Position numbers and translations under genes: made by a program
The notes under the pieces: generated by a model
The model's input: only the letters and a program-made list of their open reading frames with translations
Told to the model about the DNA's origin: nothing
Database searches by the model: none
DNA from: Candidatus Thermokryptus mobilis
GTDB lineage: Bacteria; Bacteroidota; Ignavibacteria; Kryptoniales; Kryptoniaceae
Assembly (NCBI RefSeq): GCF_900070205.1
Contig: NZ_FAOO01000010.1
Span: forward strand, 34,888 to 98,887
Direction of reading: 5' to 3'
DNA length: 64,000 nt
Shown: positions 8,552 to 17,334 of the stretch, piece by piece
Layout of the letters: every line of letters starts with the position of its first letter
Position numbering within the stretch: position 1 is the first letter of the stretch

Positions 8552-9279
8552 AAAATTGACCTCCCACCGTCAACAGCTATAACTTGACCAGTTATGTAAT
8601 CCCCTTTCGTCGCCAAAAAAACAACAACATCAGTTATATCTGACGGCTTGCCATATCTTTTAAGCGGAATTTTACGCTCAGGTATATGCTTTATTTCACC
8701 CGTTTCCTCACCCGGAATTATTATAGTCCCTGGGGCAATTGCGTTAACAGTGATATAAGGAGCAAGTGCCTTAGCCATTGCCTTCGTCAACATTATCAAA
8801 CCCGCCTTAGCAACATTATATGCGATGTGCTCCGTCCAAACCTGTAAACCACCAAGCGAAGCGATGTTTATAATCTTGCCTTTCTTCCTTTCCAACATAT
8901 ACTTAACAACTTCCCTTGAACAAAGAAACTGACCTTTTAAATTAGTATCAATCACACGATCCCATAACTCATCTGTTATCTCCCAAAATTTAACTGGCTT
9001 TGGGAAAATTGCTGCATTATTCACAAGGACATCTATTTGACCAAACTTTTCAATCGCCTTTTCAACCATCTTCTTGACTTGCCCGCTGTTGGTTATATCC
9101 GCCTTTATGGCTATCGCCTCACGACCGAATTCTTCTATCTTCCGCAGTGTTTTTTTCGCTTCATCCTTTGACTGATTATAATTCACAACTATATCAAATC
9201 CAGCCTCAGCTAAAGCAATCGCAATCTGACGCCCAAGCCGTCTCCCAGAACCAGTAACAAGCGCAACTTTCTTTCCCAT
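8548..9279 (-). CDS. SDR family NAD(P)-dependent oxidoreductase
   Basis: Classical short-chain dehydrogenase, 243 residues. Cofactor motif TGSGRRLG (TGxxxGxG), NNAAIF, catalytic Ser in IINIASLGG, YxxxK as YNVAK, and C-terminal TGQVIAVDGG are all visible. An Arg-Arg in the glycine loop hints at NADP preference, resembling pteridine reductase or FabG-like members. Substrate unknown. ATG 9279 is preceded by AGGAGG almost abutting the start, unusually close for a ribosome binding site; no alternative start fits better. Part of the tight ygfZ-to-ispE run. Confidence 0.9.
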   Translation of the reverse strand: MGKKVALVTGSGRRLGRQIAIALAEAGFDIVVNYNQSKDEAKKTLRKIEEFGREAIAIKADITNSGQVKKMVEKAIEKFGQIDVLVNNAAIFPKPVKFWEITDELWDRVIDTNLKGQFLCSREVVKYMLERKKGKIINIASLGGLQVWTEHIAYNVAKAGLIMLTKAMAKALAPYITVNAIAPGTIIIPGEETGEIKHIPERKIPLKRYGKPSDITDVVVFLATKGDYITGQVIAVDGGRSIL

Positions 9280-9297
9280 CCTCCTAAAAAATTTTCT

Positions 9298-9777
9298 TTA
9301 AAATTTCTCCAAAAGAATTTCAACAAGCTTTTCAAGATAAAACTTATCCACCTCGTCAAAATTATCCAATTCATAACTGTCAATGTCAAGAACTCCAAGA
9401 ACCTCTCCATCCTTTATTATCGGGACAACTATCTCAGACCTTGAATCGGGGTCGCAATAAATATGCCCAGGGAATTTTTCAACATCAGGGACAATTATCG
9501 TTTCCTTTCTTAAAACGGCTGTCCCACAAACACCGCTTCCAACTTTAATCCGCGTGCACGCAAGTTTCCCCTGAAATGGTCCAAGGACAAGCTCACCATC
9601 TTTCATCAAATAAAAGCCAACCCATGAAAAAGATGGAAACGCTTGCTTTAAAGCAGATGTCACATTGGCAAGATTGGCAATTAAATCGCTCTCATCCTCA
9701 ACAAGTGATTTTATCTGCGGTAAAAGTTCAGTATATATTTCGTCCTTTGTCTGCCCTTTTACAATTATCTGCTCCAT
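9298..9777 (-). CDS. msrC: Free methionine-(R)-sulfoxide reductase (GAF-domain fRMsr)
   Basis: Single GAF domain of 159 residues that reduces free methionine-R-sulfoxide. All three redox cysteines of the family are kept: KLACTRI (about 74), GSGVCGTA (about 84) and GHIYCDPDSRSE (about 108); the last provides the catalytic Cys and following acidic residues bind substrate. The C-terminal VLGVLDIDS strand is typical. ATG 9777 is preferred over an in-frame TTG two codons upstream. It lies between ygfZ and the SDR gene. An ordinary sensory GAF would not keep these three Cys, so the enzyme call is strong. Confidence 0.92.
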   Translation of the reverse strand: MEQIIVKGQTKDEIYTELLPQIKSLVEDESDLIANLANVTSALKQAFPSFSWVGFYLMKDGELVLGPFQGKLACTRIKVGSGVCGTAVLRKETIIVPDVEKFPGHIYCDPDSRSEIVVPIIKDGEVLGVLDIDSYELDNFDEVDKFYLEKLVEILLEKF

Positions 9778-9798
9778 TGCCAATTAATTCCCTTAGTT

Positions 9799-10908
9799 TT
9801 AAACTGAAAACGGAGGTAATATTACAACCGCATCATATCTATCGCCTCCAAACTCAATCTTAACTTTCTCCCCTTGAACTGCAAACTTTACCTTTAAATA
9901 TCCCAAAGCAATATACTTTTGAAAACCATACGAATACACAACGCTTGTCACCTTTCCAACTTCTTCATCATCTGAAAAAACGATCGCATCTTTGTCAAAT
10001 TTTAACTTTCCTTTCTTATCTTCAATTATAAAGCCAACAAGGCGTTTCTGCAATTTATTATATGAATCAATCCTTGCCAAAACTTCCTGCCCGATGTAAC
10101 ATCCCTTTGAAAAACTAACGAATTTGATCAGGTTTGCTTCAAGAGGATTGTAATCCTTGGTTATCTCCCTACCGAAAGATGGAATACCAGCTTCAACCCT
10201 TAACACATTAAAAACCTCGTGTCCAACCGCCATTAAACCTTTGCTTTGCAACAATTTCCAAATTGCAACAGCGTCATCGCGCCTGCAAACAAGATTATAT
10301 CCCAAAGATGAAAATTCATCAACCCTCACTATGAAAACTTCATTTCCAATTATAAAACCACGGACGAAGTTATAAAGAGGCATCTTTGAAATGTCAAGGA
10401 AATGCTTGTGATCAACTTTAAATTCAGAGGAGATAACCTCATTCGCACCATATCCGTAGACGGAGATGATTACATAATCGTCGGTTATGTCTTCGTATTT
10501 TACATCGTCAATAATTATCAATTTATCAAACCAGGATTTAACATCTTCAACCGACCCGGGGCTTAAAAATAAAATTGCTTCTTGATGACCATTTTCAACT
10601 TTCAAAAGGCAAAGGTTAACAACATCAATCATCTTCCCCTTCTCATCTGTTAAGACAGTGACAGCCCCTGTCCCTGGTGTCAATCCCCTTAAATCGTTTG
10701 TTGAAATTCTATTCATAAAATCAATTACATCCTTACCCCAAAGGCGTAACTTCCCAACATTAGCCCTGTCAATCATTACGCTTGATGTTTTAGCGAACTT
10801 ATATTCCTCAATCGGATTCACATAATGCTTTGGCATCATCCAACCGAAATAATCGCCGAAAACCGCTCCAAGGTCAAGGTGTATTTCATATAAAGGCGAC
10901 TTTTTCAC
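9799..10908 (-). CDS. ygfZ: YgfZ/GcvT-family folate-binding protein
   Basis: Tetrahydrofolate-binding protein thought to assist Fe-S cluster enzyme maintenance (E. coli YgfZ/IBA57). The family signature KGCYIGQEVLARI is present about residues 268-280, with the invariant Cys. The N-terminal half resembles the aminomethyltransferase fold (RANVGKLRLWGKDVIDFMNR) but the 369-residue protein has the YgfZ signature instead of T-protein catalytic features. The start is GTG 10908. A good sigma-70-like promoter lies 33 bases upstream, making this the likely first gene of the operon running toward 1415. Confidence 0.9.
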   Translation of the reverse strand: MKKSPLYEIHLDLGAVFGDYFGWMMPKHYVNPIEEYKFAKTSSVMIDRANVGKLRLWGKDVIDFMNRISTNDLRGLTPGTGAVTVLTDEKGKMIDVVNLCLLKVENGHQEAILFLSPGSVEDVKSWFDKLIIIDDVKYEDITDDYVIISVYGYGANEVISSEFKVDHKHFLDISKMPLYNFVRGFIIGNEVFIVRVDEFSSLGYNLVCRRDDAVAIWKLLQSKGLMAVGHEVFNVLRVEAGIPSFGREITKDYNPLEANLIKFVSFSKGCYIGQEVLARIDSYNKLQKRLVGFIIEDKKGKLKFDKDAIVFSDDEEVGKVTSVVYSYGFQKYIALGYLKVKFAVQGEKVKIEFGGDRYDAVVILPPFSV

Positions 10909-10940
10909 AAAGCGAAACTCTTGTTTTTAAAATTTAGAGA

Positions 10941-10969
10941 AAAATAACAATTTTGAGAAATTCAGTCAA
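10941..10969 (-). promoter_or_regulatory. Sigma-70-like promoter for the ygfZ operon
   Basis: On the minus strand TTGACT (plus 10964-10969) and TATTTT (plus 10941-10946) are separated by exactly 17 bases, 33 bases before the ygfZ GTG. The -35 begins just after the stop codon of the DPP IV gene, so the operon has its own promoter rather than depending on read-through. Seen by eye; not scored against a matrix. Confidence 0.45.
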
Positions 10970-10970
10970 A

Positions 10971-13142
10971 TTACAGATTCTCAAGGATAAAATTCGTTAT
11001 AAGCGTAAAAAGATGATACCTTGTGTCACGCCCAGCGATGCTATGATCCTTGTTTGGATAGAACATCGTCCAAAATTGTTTCCCCGCTTTTTGCAACTTA
11101 TCAACAAGTTGTATTGTGTTTTGCCAATGAACATTATCATCTGTTGTCCCGTGAATGACGAGATATTTCCCCTTCAAACCATCAACATACTTTAAAACCG
11201 AACTATTCTCGTATCCCTCTGGATTTAATTCCGGGGTTTGCATATACCTTTCGGTGTATATGGTATCGTAAAGTCGCCAGGTCGTAACAGGAGCTACCGC
11301 AACTGCAAGCTTAAAAATATCACCGAATTTGAATAGAGTTAAACTTGACATATAACCACCGTAGCTCCAACCCCAGATGCCTATGCGAGCGCTATCAACA
11401 AACCTGTATTTTCTCACAAGGTAAAGAGCTGCTTCTGCCTGGTCTTTTGACTCATAATAACCCAAATTTTTGTAAATCACATCTTTAAACGCTTTACCCC
11501 TTGCGCCAGTCCCACGCCCGTCAACGCTGAAAATTATATATCCGTTCTGCGCCAGATATTGATACCAAAGATAATTCCCAAGATACGCATTCCTAACTGT
11601 TTGGCTTCCCGGACCTCCATAAACATAAAAGAGAACAGGATATTTCTTTGTTGAATCAAAATTTGCCGGTTTCAACATCCAGGCATTTAACTTAACGCCA
11701 TCAGATGTCTCAACAACTTCAAAAGTTATTTCCCCTTTTTCATAACCAGCGAGGACATCATCTGGATTGTCAACAAGCGTTCGTATAAATCTACCACGAT
11801 AATCAAAGAGTTTCCACTTAGGCGGTTTTGAAATAGTTGAATGATTGTCAATGTAATAAACACCAGTAGGTGAAAAATTAACACTATGCCAACCGGATTC
11901 AGCGGTCAATTTTCTCTTATTGCGACCGTTAAAATCAATTACATATAGATGTCTCTCAAGTGGCGATACCTCAGTAGATGTATAATAGACCTTCCTGTTT
12001 CTCTCATCAACAAAACAGAGTTGATCAACCTCAAATTCCCCAACAGTTATCTGATTAACAAGTTTCCCATCAATCCTATAAAGATATAAATGCAACCAAC
12101 CATCCCTTTCACTCGCCCAAATGAAATGCTTTCCATCGTTCAAAAAGGTCAAATAGTCATGGACATCAATCCAGGTCTTTGAAACCTCTTTAAGTATAAC
12201 TTTCTGCTCACTTGTTTTAACATCATAAAATATAAGTTCAAGCTGATTTTGAAGCCGATTCAACTTCTGATACGATAAAACACCAGGCGTCTTCGTCCAG
12301 TTAATCCTCGGAATGTAAATATCTTCTTCCCCAAAATCAATCCACTTCGTCTCACCCGTTTCAACATCAACGACACCTATCTTTACTTTTGAATTTGGAT
12401 AACCAGCATATGGATAACGCTGATCAACGACTTTCAAATATGTCGGTTCATAATCAATCAACTTAAAAACAGGAACATCCGACTGATCAAGTCGCCAAAA
12501 AGCAATAAATTTCCCATCCGGAGACCACTCATATCCATCTATTATGCTGAACTCCTCTTCATAAACCCAATCAAAATTCCCATTGATTATCGTCTCCGAA
12601 CCATCAAATGTAAGCTGTTTGAAATTTCCCGTCGCAATTTCATAAACATATATATTGTTGCTTCTGACAAAACTTATAAATCTACCGTTTGGTGAAAATT
12701 TAATTATCGCTTGCGTTTCTTCTGTATCCGTTATCTTCTTAAGCGTCCCCGTCTTGATATCATACAGGTAAAAATTCCCACCCGTCTTCAATTTCCTTGC
12801 TGGCAAACTACCAGTGAAAAGTATATACCTCTTATCCGGCGAAAAGAAATAGGCACTTACATCCTTTGAAAAACCTGAAACTTGAGAATCAAGACGAGCA
12901 TAATTGACTATAAGCGTTTCTTTACCTGTTCTCAAATCGTATCTGTAAATCGCCATTGACCGGGAAAGCGAATCATATTTAATCGTCGTATAAGCATCCT
13001 CACCAGGTAACCATTGCATTGAGAGAAAATTGATCCTAAACTTCGCGGACCTAAAGATGTCATCAAGTGTTAGTTTCTTTTGTCCATAAACTGTGAAGGT
13101 AAATAAAATGATCAAAAAGAAGTATGCTTTCGCCTTTCTCAT
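10971..13142 (-). CDS. Dipeptidyl peptidase IV-like S9 family serine peptidase
   Basis: Secreted prolyl-dipeptidyl peptidase (S9B). From ATG 13142 it has 723 residues: a signal peptide (MRKAKAYFFLIILFTFTVYG), an eight-bladed beta-propeller typical of DPPIV N-terminal domains, and a C-terminal alpha/beta hydrolase. Catalytic residues are the Ser of GWSYGGYMS (about 590), the Asp of GTTDDNVHW and the His of NKDHSI. The WVYEEEF motif in the propeller matches the double-Glu that binds the substrate N-terminus in DPP IV. A longer in-frame TTG start would run into the regulator gene. It lies downstream of the MarR gene and may share its transcript. Confidence 0.93.
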   Translation of the reverse strand: MRKAKAYFFLIILFTFTVYGQKKLTLDDIFRSAKFRINFLSMQWLPGEDAYTTIKYDSLSRSMAIYRYDLRTGKETLIVNYARLDSQVSGFSKDVSAYFFSPDKRYILFTGSLPARKLKTGGNFYLYDIKTGTLKKITDTEETQAIIKFSPNGRFISFVRSNNIYVYEIATGNFKQLTFDGSETIINGNFDWVYEEEFSIIDGYEWSPDGKFIAFWRLDQSDVPVFKLIDYEPTYLKVVDQRYPYAGYPNSKVKIGVVDVETGETKWIDFGEEDIYIPRINWTKTPGVLSYQKLNRLQNQLELIFYDVKTSEQKVILKEVSKTWIDVHDYLTFLNDGKHFIWASERDGWLHLYLYRIDGKLVNQITVGEFEVDQLCFVDERNRKVYYTSTEVSPLERHLYVIDFNGRNKRKLTAESGWHSVNFSPTGVYYIDNHSTISKPPKWKLFDYRGRFIRTLVDNPDDVLAGYEKGEITFEVVETSDGVKLNAWMLKPANFDSTKKYPVLFYVYGGPGSQTVRNAYLGNYLWYQYLAQNGYIIFSVDGRGTGARGKAFKDVIYKNLGYYESKDQAEAALYLVRKYRFVDSARIGIWGWSYGGYMSSLTLFKFGDIFKLAVAVAPVTTWRLYDTIYTERYMQTPELNPEGYENSSVLKYVDGLKGKYLVIHGTTDDNVHWQNTIQLVDKLQKAGKQFWTMFYPNKDHSIAGRDTRYHLFTLITNFILENL

Positions 13143-13201
13143 AGCAGAAAAATTTTTGTTTTTAAATCTCGTTAATATGTTAATTGAAAATTTTGAAAAG
13201 T

Positions 13202-13828
13202 TCAAGCGGATTTTACGGCGGGTTCATAGTCCTCACAATCAAGTCGTATCTCAACGATTGAAAGTGGCTTATCAAGAAGTCCACAATGGTGTGGTGATTT
13301 TGAATCGGGATGGACATTTTTTTGAAAGTAAATGCAGGAAAAACACATCCTTTGAATAGTTATAATTCCCGCATCGTAAAGCGCACCTATTAAATTCAAA
13401 ATAAAAGAAAGAAACATCTCCTTTTCTTTAACGCTAAAATTTTTTAACTCGCTTTTTAAAACATCCGCCCAATTTGAAACATCTTCGGCTACTTTTTTCC
13501 CTTTTTGAGTCAATTTTAGAAAGTAATTTCTTCTATCCTCTCTATTTTCAACCCTTTTGACAAGTCCTTTCTCCTCAAGGGATGAGATAGCATCGCTCAC
13601 AGTTGCCTTCGTCAGAGCAAACTCATTTGCGATATCAGTTATACGAGACCTTGAAGCTCGGTTATAGGCAAGATAAACGAGAAATTGAATTTGAATCGGG
13701 CTTAAATTTTCCTCTTTTGCAACATCCCATAGCAAAAGTTTGAAAACCCTTGATATTCTCTCAAGCCCTGCGACAATTTTAGCATCTATATTTCTCTCTT
13801 GTTCCTTTGGATCAAAGATTGATGACAT
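13202..13828 (-). CDS. MarR-family regulator with C-terminal four-cysteine motif
   Basis: Winged-helix MarR regulator, 208 residues. The DNA-binding part has SRITDIANEFALTKATVSDAISSLEEKG followed by the wing NREDRRNYFLKLTQKG. Beyond the dimerisation helices is a tail with Cys162-x2-Cys165-x16-Cys182-x15-Cys198 and two His before Cys182, suited to binding Zn, an Fe-S cluster or acting as a redox switch; the ligand is inferred. It follows the cytochrome P460 gene by 62 bases containing a GC-rich hairpin. A perfect inverted repeat over the P460 promoter is a natural candidate for its binding site. Confidence 0.9.
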   Translation of the reverse strand: MSSIFDPKEQERNIDAKIVAGLERISRVFKLLLWDVAKEENLSPIQIQFLVYLAYNRASRSRITDIANEFALTKATVSDAISSLEEKGLVKRVENREDRRNYFLKLTQKGKKVAEDVSNWADVLKSELKNFSVKEKEMFLSFILNLIGALYDAGIITIQRMCFSCIYFQKNVHPDSKSPHHCGLLDKPLSIVEIRLDCEDYEPAVKSA

Positions 13829-13854
13829 AAAAAGAAAAGATAAAATTTTAACTT

Positions 13855-13876
13855 GCGGGGGAAATAATCCCCCCGC
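13855..13876 (-). terminator. GC-rich hairpin between P460 and marR genes
   Basis: The stem GCGGGGG (13855-13861) pairs perfectly with CCCCCGC (13870-13876) around an 8-base loop. On the minus strand it follows the P460 stop and is followed by AAGTTAAAATTTTA, a weak U-tract, so it may be a partial terminator that lowers marR and DPP expression relative to P460. Confidence 0.5.
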
Positions 13877-13890
13877 CTTCTCAAATAAAT

Positions 13891-14382
13891 TTACTTCCTG
13901 AACTTGCTAAAAACAAAATCCTCCTTCTCCTGAGACGCATGACAAGAGAAACATTCTTGCTCTGCATCTTTCACGACCCTCTCTTTGGTATCGCCTTTAA
14001 AAGCTTCAAATCCCCAGCCACCGGTATCTTTGAACTTCTTTGAATCTTTATACATCACGCCAACAACCTTCCTTGGACCCTCAACATATGTATTGTTTTC
14101 TTCCTTTGCCTCGAGCAAATCAAATATGATAACCGAGCCATCCGGGAATTTACCCGTTCTATACCCACGCAGGGCTTTATCGTTTGCATAAATATGATGA
14201 ATTCCACCAAACGCCTCATAAAGCGGATGCCCTGGGAGTATAAGCATTGACTTAACATGAACCCAATTTCTGTATCCTTCGGGATACGGAACTTGTGACT
14301 TCCCCTGACCGGATAAACTTAAAACAAATAGTGCTAAAGCGATAGAGATAATCCCGAAAAAGATGACAGATTTTTTAACCAT
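13891..14382 (-). CDS. Cytochrome P460 family protein
   Basis: Exported mono-heme c-type protein, 163 residues. An N-terminal hydrophobic signal (FFGIISIALALFVLSLSG) is followed by the P460 fold (YPEGYRNWVHVKSMLI, GGIHHIYANDKALRGYRTG, FPDGSVIIFDL) and C-terminal heme motif CFSCH (about 147-151). Members oxidise hydroxylamine or bind NO; the Lys that cross-links heme in true P460 cannot be assigned confidently, so it could be a cytochrome c'-beta-like NO binder. It is the first gene after a strong promoter and operator, followed by the Cys-rich MarR regulator. Confidence 0.88.
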   Translation of the reverse strand: MVKKSVIFFGIISIALALFVLSLSGQGKSQVPYPEGYRNWVHVKSMLILPGHPLYEAFGGIHHIYANDKALRGYRTGKFPDGSVIIFDLLEAKEENNTYVEGPRKVVGVMYKDSKKFKDTGGWGFEAFKGDTKERVVKDAEQECFSCHASQEKEDFVFSKFRK

Positions 14383-14412
14383 GATGGCACCTTTGATTTT
14401 GTTTTAAAATAT

Positions 14413-14427
14413 GTTAGGATTCCTAAC
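14413..14427. promoter_or_regulatory. Perfect inverted repeat, candidate MarR operator
   Basis: GTTAGGA-T-TCCTAAC: 7-base arms with a 1-base spacer, directly next to the -10 box of the P460 promoter and covering the expected transcription start. A dimeric repressor here would block transcription. The MarR protein two genes along is the obvious candidate, but binding is inferred. Confidence 0.55.
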
Positions 14428-14428
14428 T

Positions 14429-14457
14429 AATATAATAAATCAAAACAAAAAAGTCAA
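14429..14457 (-). promoter_or_regulatory. Sigma-70-like promoter for the P460-marR operon
   Basis: On the minus strand TTGACT (plus 14452-14457) and TATATT (plus 14429-14434) are separated by 17 bases, with one mismatch each to consensus. It reads into the operator and then, about 47 bases after the -10, the P460 ATG. Confidence 0.6.
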
Positions 14458-14474
14458 TACCCCCTTGCTTGAAT

Positions 14475-14503
14475 TTGACAACTTTGATTCTTAAATTTAA
14501 ACC
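14475..14503 (+). promoter_or_regulatory. Possible promoter for tRNA-Val / alaS
   Basis: A perfect TTGACA at 14475-14480 lies 30 bases before the tRNA; with 17-base spacing the -10 would be TAAACC at 14498-14503, which is weak. Position fits a tRNA promoter; the -10 makes the call tentative. Confidence 0.35.
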
Positions 14504-14510
14504 GGAAAAC

Positions 14511-14588
14511 GGGCGCTTAGCTCAGTTGGTCCAGAGCGCTACCTTCACACGGTAGAGGTCGCAGGTTCGAATCCTGCAGCGCCCACCA
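14511..14588 (+). tRNA. tRNA-Val (anticodon CAC)
   Basis: Complete cloverleaf: acceptor stem GGGCGCT with AGCGCCC, D arm GCTC...GAGC, anticodon stem CTACC/GGTAG enclosing loop TTCACAC (anticodon CAC, reads GUG), T arm GCAGG-TTCGAAT-CCTGC, discriminator A at 14585, and an encoded CCA at 14586-14588. It precedes alaS by 72 bases on the same strand and may be cotranscribed with it. Confidence 0.95.
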
Positions 14589-14660
14589 TGTTTTATTTGC
14601 AAGAGTTTAACCCTTTTATTAGATTTTTACCAAGGAAAACAAAATTTCTCACATAGAAAA

Positions 14661-17321
14661 ATGAAAGCGCAAGATGTAAGGACTTCTTTTGTTAAATTCT
14701 TTGAACAAAAAGGACATACATTCGTTCCGAGCTCCCCGGTTATACCTTTTGATGATCCAACATTACTTTTCACAAACGCCGGGATGAACCAATTTAAGGA
14801 TGTATTCCTAGGCACTGGAACAAGACCATACAAAAGAGCTGTCAATTATCAAAAATGTATTCGCGTAAGTGGAAAACATAATGACCTTGAAGAAGTCGGA
14901 AAAGACACTTATCACCATACATTTTTTGAAATGCTTGGCAATTGGTCATTCGGCGACTATTATAAAAAAGAGGCGATTGAATGGGCTTGGGAACTCCTTA
15001 CAAAGGAATGGGGATTGCCAAAAGATAAATTATATGCGACTGTCTTCAAAGATGATGACGAAGCGGAAGAACTCTGGAAAAAAGTGACAGACATATCGCA
15101 CAATAGAATTTTACGCTTTGACGAGAAATCAAATTTCTGGGAAATGGGTGAAACAGGTCCGTGCGGTCCGTGCTCTGAAATTCACATTGACCTCGGCGAG
15201 GGAACATGCAATAAAAATCATATCTGTGGCGTCAATGTTGACGGCTGTTCAAGATTTATTGAACTTTGGAACCTCGTTTTTATTCAGTTTAATAGAAATG
15301 AAAAAGGGGTGCTTGAACCACTACCTGCAAAGCATGTTGACACCGGGATGGGTCTTGAAAGAATCGTCGCTGTTCTTCAAGGGAAAAATTCAAATTACGA
15401 TACTGATCTTTTCAAGCCGATAATTGATGAAATATCAAACCTTACTGGGAAAGAATACGTCGGTGATAAAAATCAAATCGCAATGAGGGTCATCGCAGAC
15501 CATATTAGGATGTTGACATTTGCCATAACAGACGGTGCTGTCCCATCAAATGAGGGAAGAGGTTATGTTTTGAGAAGAATTTTGAGGCGAGCTTCAAGGT
15601 ATGCGAGAAATCTTGACATGCACGAACCGTTCATCTATAAACTTGTTGATAAAGTTGTTGAAATTATGGGCGATGCTTACCCTGAGATTGAACCTAAAAA
15701 AGAATATGTCAAAGATGTGATAAAATCAGAGGAAGAAAACTTTAATCAGACACTTGACCGTGGGATTGAAATTTTTGAAGAAGTTGCCTCAAAGCTTGAG
15801 GCAAGCGGAAGCAAAATTTTCCCTGGGAAAGAAGCCTTCAAACTCTACGATACCTATGGTTTTCCAATTGATTTGACAAATTTAATGGCTGAGGAAAGAG
15901 GACTTAAAGTTGACATCGCTGAATTTGAAAAGCTAATGGAAAAACAAAGGACAAGATCAAGGGAGGCAACGAAAAAGATTTTCACGGAGGGTAAAATCGG
16001 CATTGCTGACAAAGTTGAGGTTCTTTTAAGAAAAGGTGATGTTCTGAAGACAGAATTCAACCCTGACCTTAAACAATACGAAATGGAGGTCAACGACGAA
16101 ACAAACAAAGTGATTTTACTTTCAAGCGACGATGAAAATATTGATCAAATCCTATTCTCAAAGAAAACGATATTTTATCCCGAATCGGGTGGACAAGTCG
16201 GCGATACTGGGAAGTTAATTTATCCTGATGGCGAAATTGAAATAATTGATACGCAAAGGATAGACGACTTGATCGTTCATTTCATCCCAAAAATGAAAAA
16301 AGATAGCAAAGAAGCCAAAGAGATTGAAAAGTTCATCAAAAGTGGTGGGAAATTCGTTGCGAGAATAGATGTTGAAAGGCGAAAGTCAATAATGAAAAAT
16401 CACTCTGCGACGCATCTTTTACATTCGGCTTTGAGGAAAATCCTCGGCACGCATGTCCAACAAGCCGGTTCACTTGTTGCGCCAGATAGATTAAGGTTTG
16501 ATTTCACTCATCCGAAGAAATTAAGCAAAGAAGAAATTGAAAAGATTGAACACCTTGTAAACTCCGTAATTTTTGAAGACATTGAACTTGTAAAGGAATA
16601 CAAACCGTTAAAGCAGGCGCTTGAAGAAGGCGCACTTGCATTTTTCGGAGATAAATACGGTGATATAGTCAGAACTGTAAGAATTGGCGATTTCAGCTAC
16701 GAACTTTGTGGAGGAACTCATCTTGACAGGACAATTGAAACGGGATACTTTAAGATAATTTACGAGGGAAGCATAGCAAGCGGGATAAGAAGGGTTGAGG
16801 CGATAACTGGAAAAGCGCTTGAGAAATACCTGAAGGAGAAAGAAGAAGAAATTTTGAGATTGAATGAAAAGGTTGATCAAATCCTTGAAGAGAAGCAAAA
16901 ACTTGAAAGGGAACTCGCAAGGGTGAAGATGAAATTAATCTCGGATGAAATTGAAAAAGTCGTGAATTCTTCAGATGTTCCCAAGATTGATGGATTCAAA
17001 GTCGTTGCGATGAAAGTTGAAGCAAGCGATATTGAACAATTAAAACAGCTTGGGGATGTTTTGAGGGGTAAGATCGGCAGAGGGGTTGGGCTTCTTGCAA
17101 GCATCAGCGAGAATAAAATTAATTTCGTTTGCATTGTAACGGATGACCTTGTTAAGGAAAAAGGGCTTGACGCTGGGAAAATCGTGCGAGAGGTCGCAAA
17201 GATAACCGGAGGCGGTGGCGGTGGAAAACCCAATATGGCAACCGCTGGTGGAAAGGACATTTCAAAGCTTGACGAGGTACTGAAAATTTTCCCGAAGATA
17301 ATTAAAGAATTAACACAATAA
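14661..17321 (+). CDS. alaS: Alanyl-tRNA synthetase
   Basis: Full-length class II synthetase, 886 residues. The catalytic domain begins FVKFFEQKGHTFVPSSPVIP with the class II motif region FTNAGMNQFKDVFLG; the zinc-containing editing domain has HSATHLLHSAL (about 580) and CGGTH (about 684), both metal/editing motifs; the C-terminal C-Ala region ends in the glycine-rich GGGGGGKPNMATAGG. It charges tRNA-Ala and clears Ser/Gly mischarging. ATG 14661 has no obvious Shine-Dalgarno. It leads a three-gene plus-strand group with the GGGP synthase (13-base gap) and gmhA. Confidence 0.97.
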   Translation: MKAQDVRTSFVKFFEQKGHTFVPSSPVIPFDDPTLLFTNAGMNQFKDVFLGTGTRPYKRAVNYQKCIRVSGKHNDLEEVGKDTYHHTFFEMLGNWSFGDYYKKEAIEWAWELLTKEWGLPKDKLYATVFKDDDEAEELWKKVTDISHNRILRFDEKSNFWEMGETGPCGPCSEIHIDLGEGTCNKNHICGVNVDGCSRFIELWNLVFIQFNRNEKGVLEPLPAKHVDTGMGLERIVAVLQGKNSNYDTDLFKPIIDEISNLTGKEYVGDKNQIAMRVIADHIRMLTFAITDGAVPSNEGRGYVLRRILRRASRYARNLDMHEPFIYKLVDKVVEIMGDAYPEIEPKKEYVKDVIKSEEENFNQTLDRGIEIFEEVASKLEASGSKIFPGKEAFKLYDTYGFPIDLTNLMAEERGLKVDIAEFEKLMEKQRTRSREATKKIFTEGKIGIADKVEVLLRKGDVLKTEFNPDLKQYEMEVNDETNKVILLSSDDENIDQILFSKKTIFYPESGGQVGDTGKLIYPDGEIEIIDTQRIDDLIVHFIPKMKKDSKEAKEIEKFIKSGGKFVARIDVERRKSIMKNHSATHLLHSALRKILGTHVQQAGSLVAPDRLRFDFTHPKKLSKEEIEKIEHLVNSVIFEDIELVKEYKPLKQALEEGALAFFGDKYGDIVRTVRIGDFSYELCGGTHLDRTIETGYFKIIYEGSIASGIRRVEAITGKALEKYLKEKEEEILRLNEKVDQILEEKQKLERELARVKMKLISDEIEKVVNSSDVPKIDGFKVVAMKVEASDIEQLKQLGDVLRGKIGRGVGLLASISENKINFVCIVTDDLVKEKGLDAGKIVREVAKITGGGGGGKPNMATAGGKDISKLDEVLKIFPKIIKELTQ

Positions 17322-17334
17322 AAAGGGGCAAAAT

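Noticed and set aside
14383..14400. Sigma-54 motif from TGGCAC near 14385
   Set aside because: Spacing to a GC doublet at -12 is wrong and it lies inside the P460 leader on the opposite strand.
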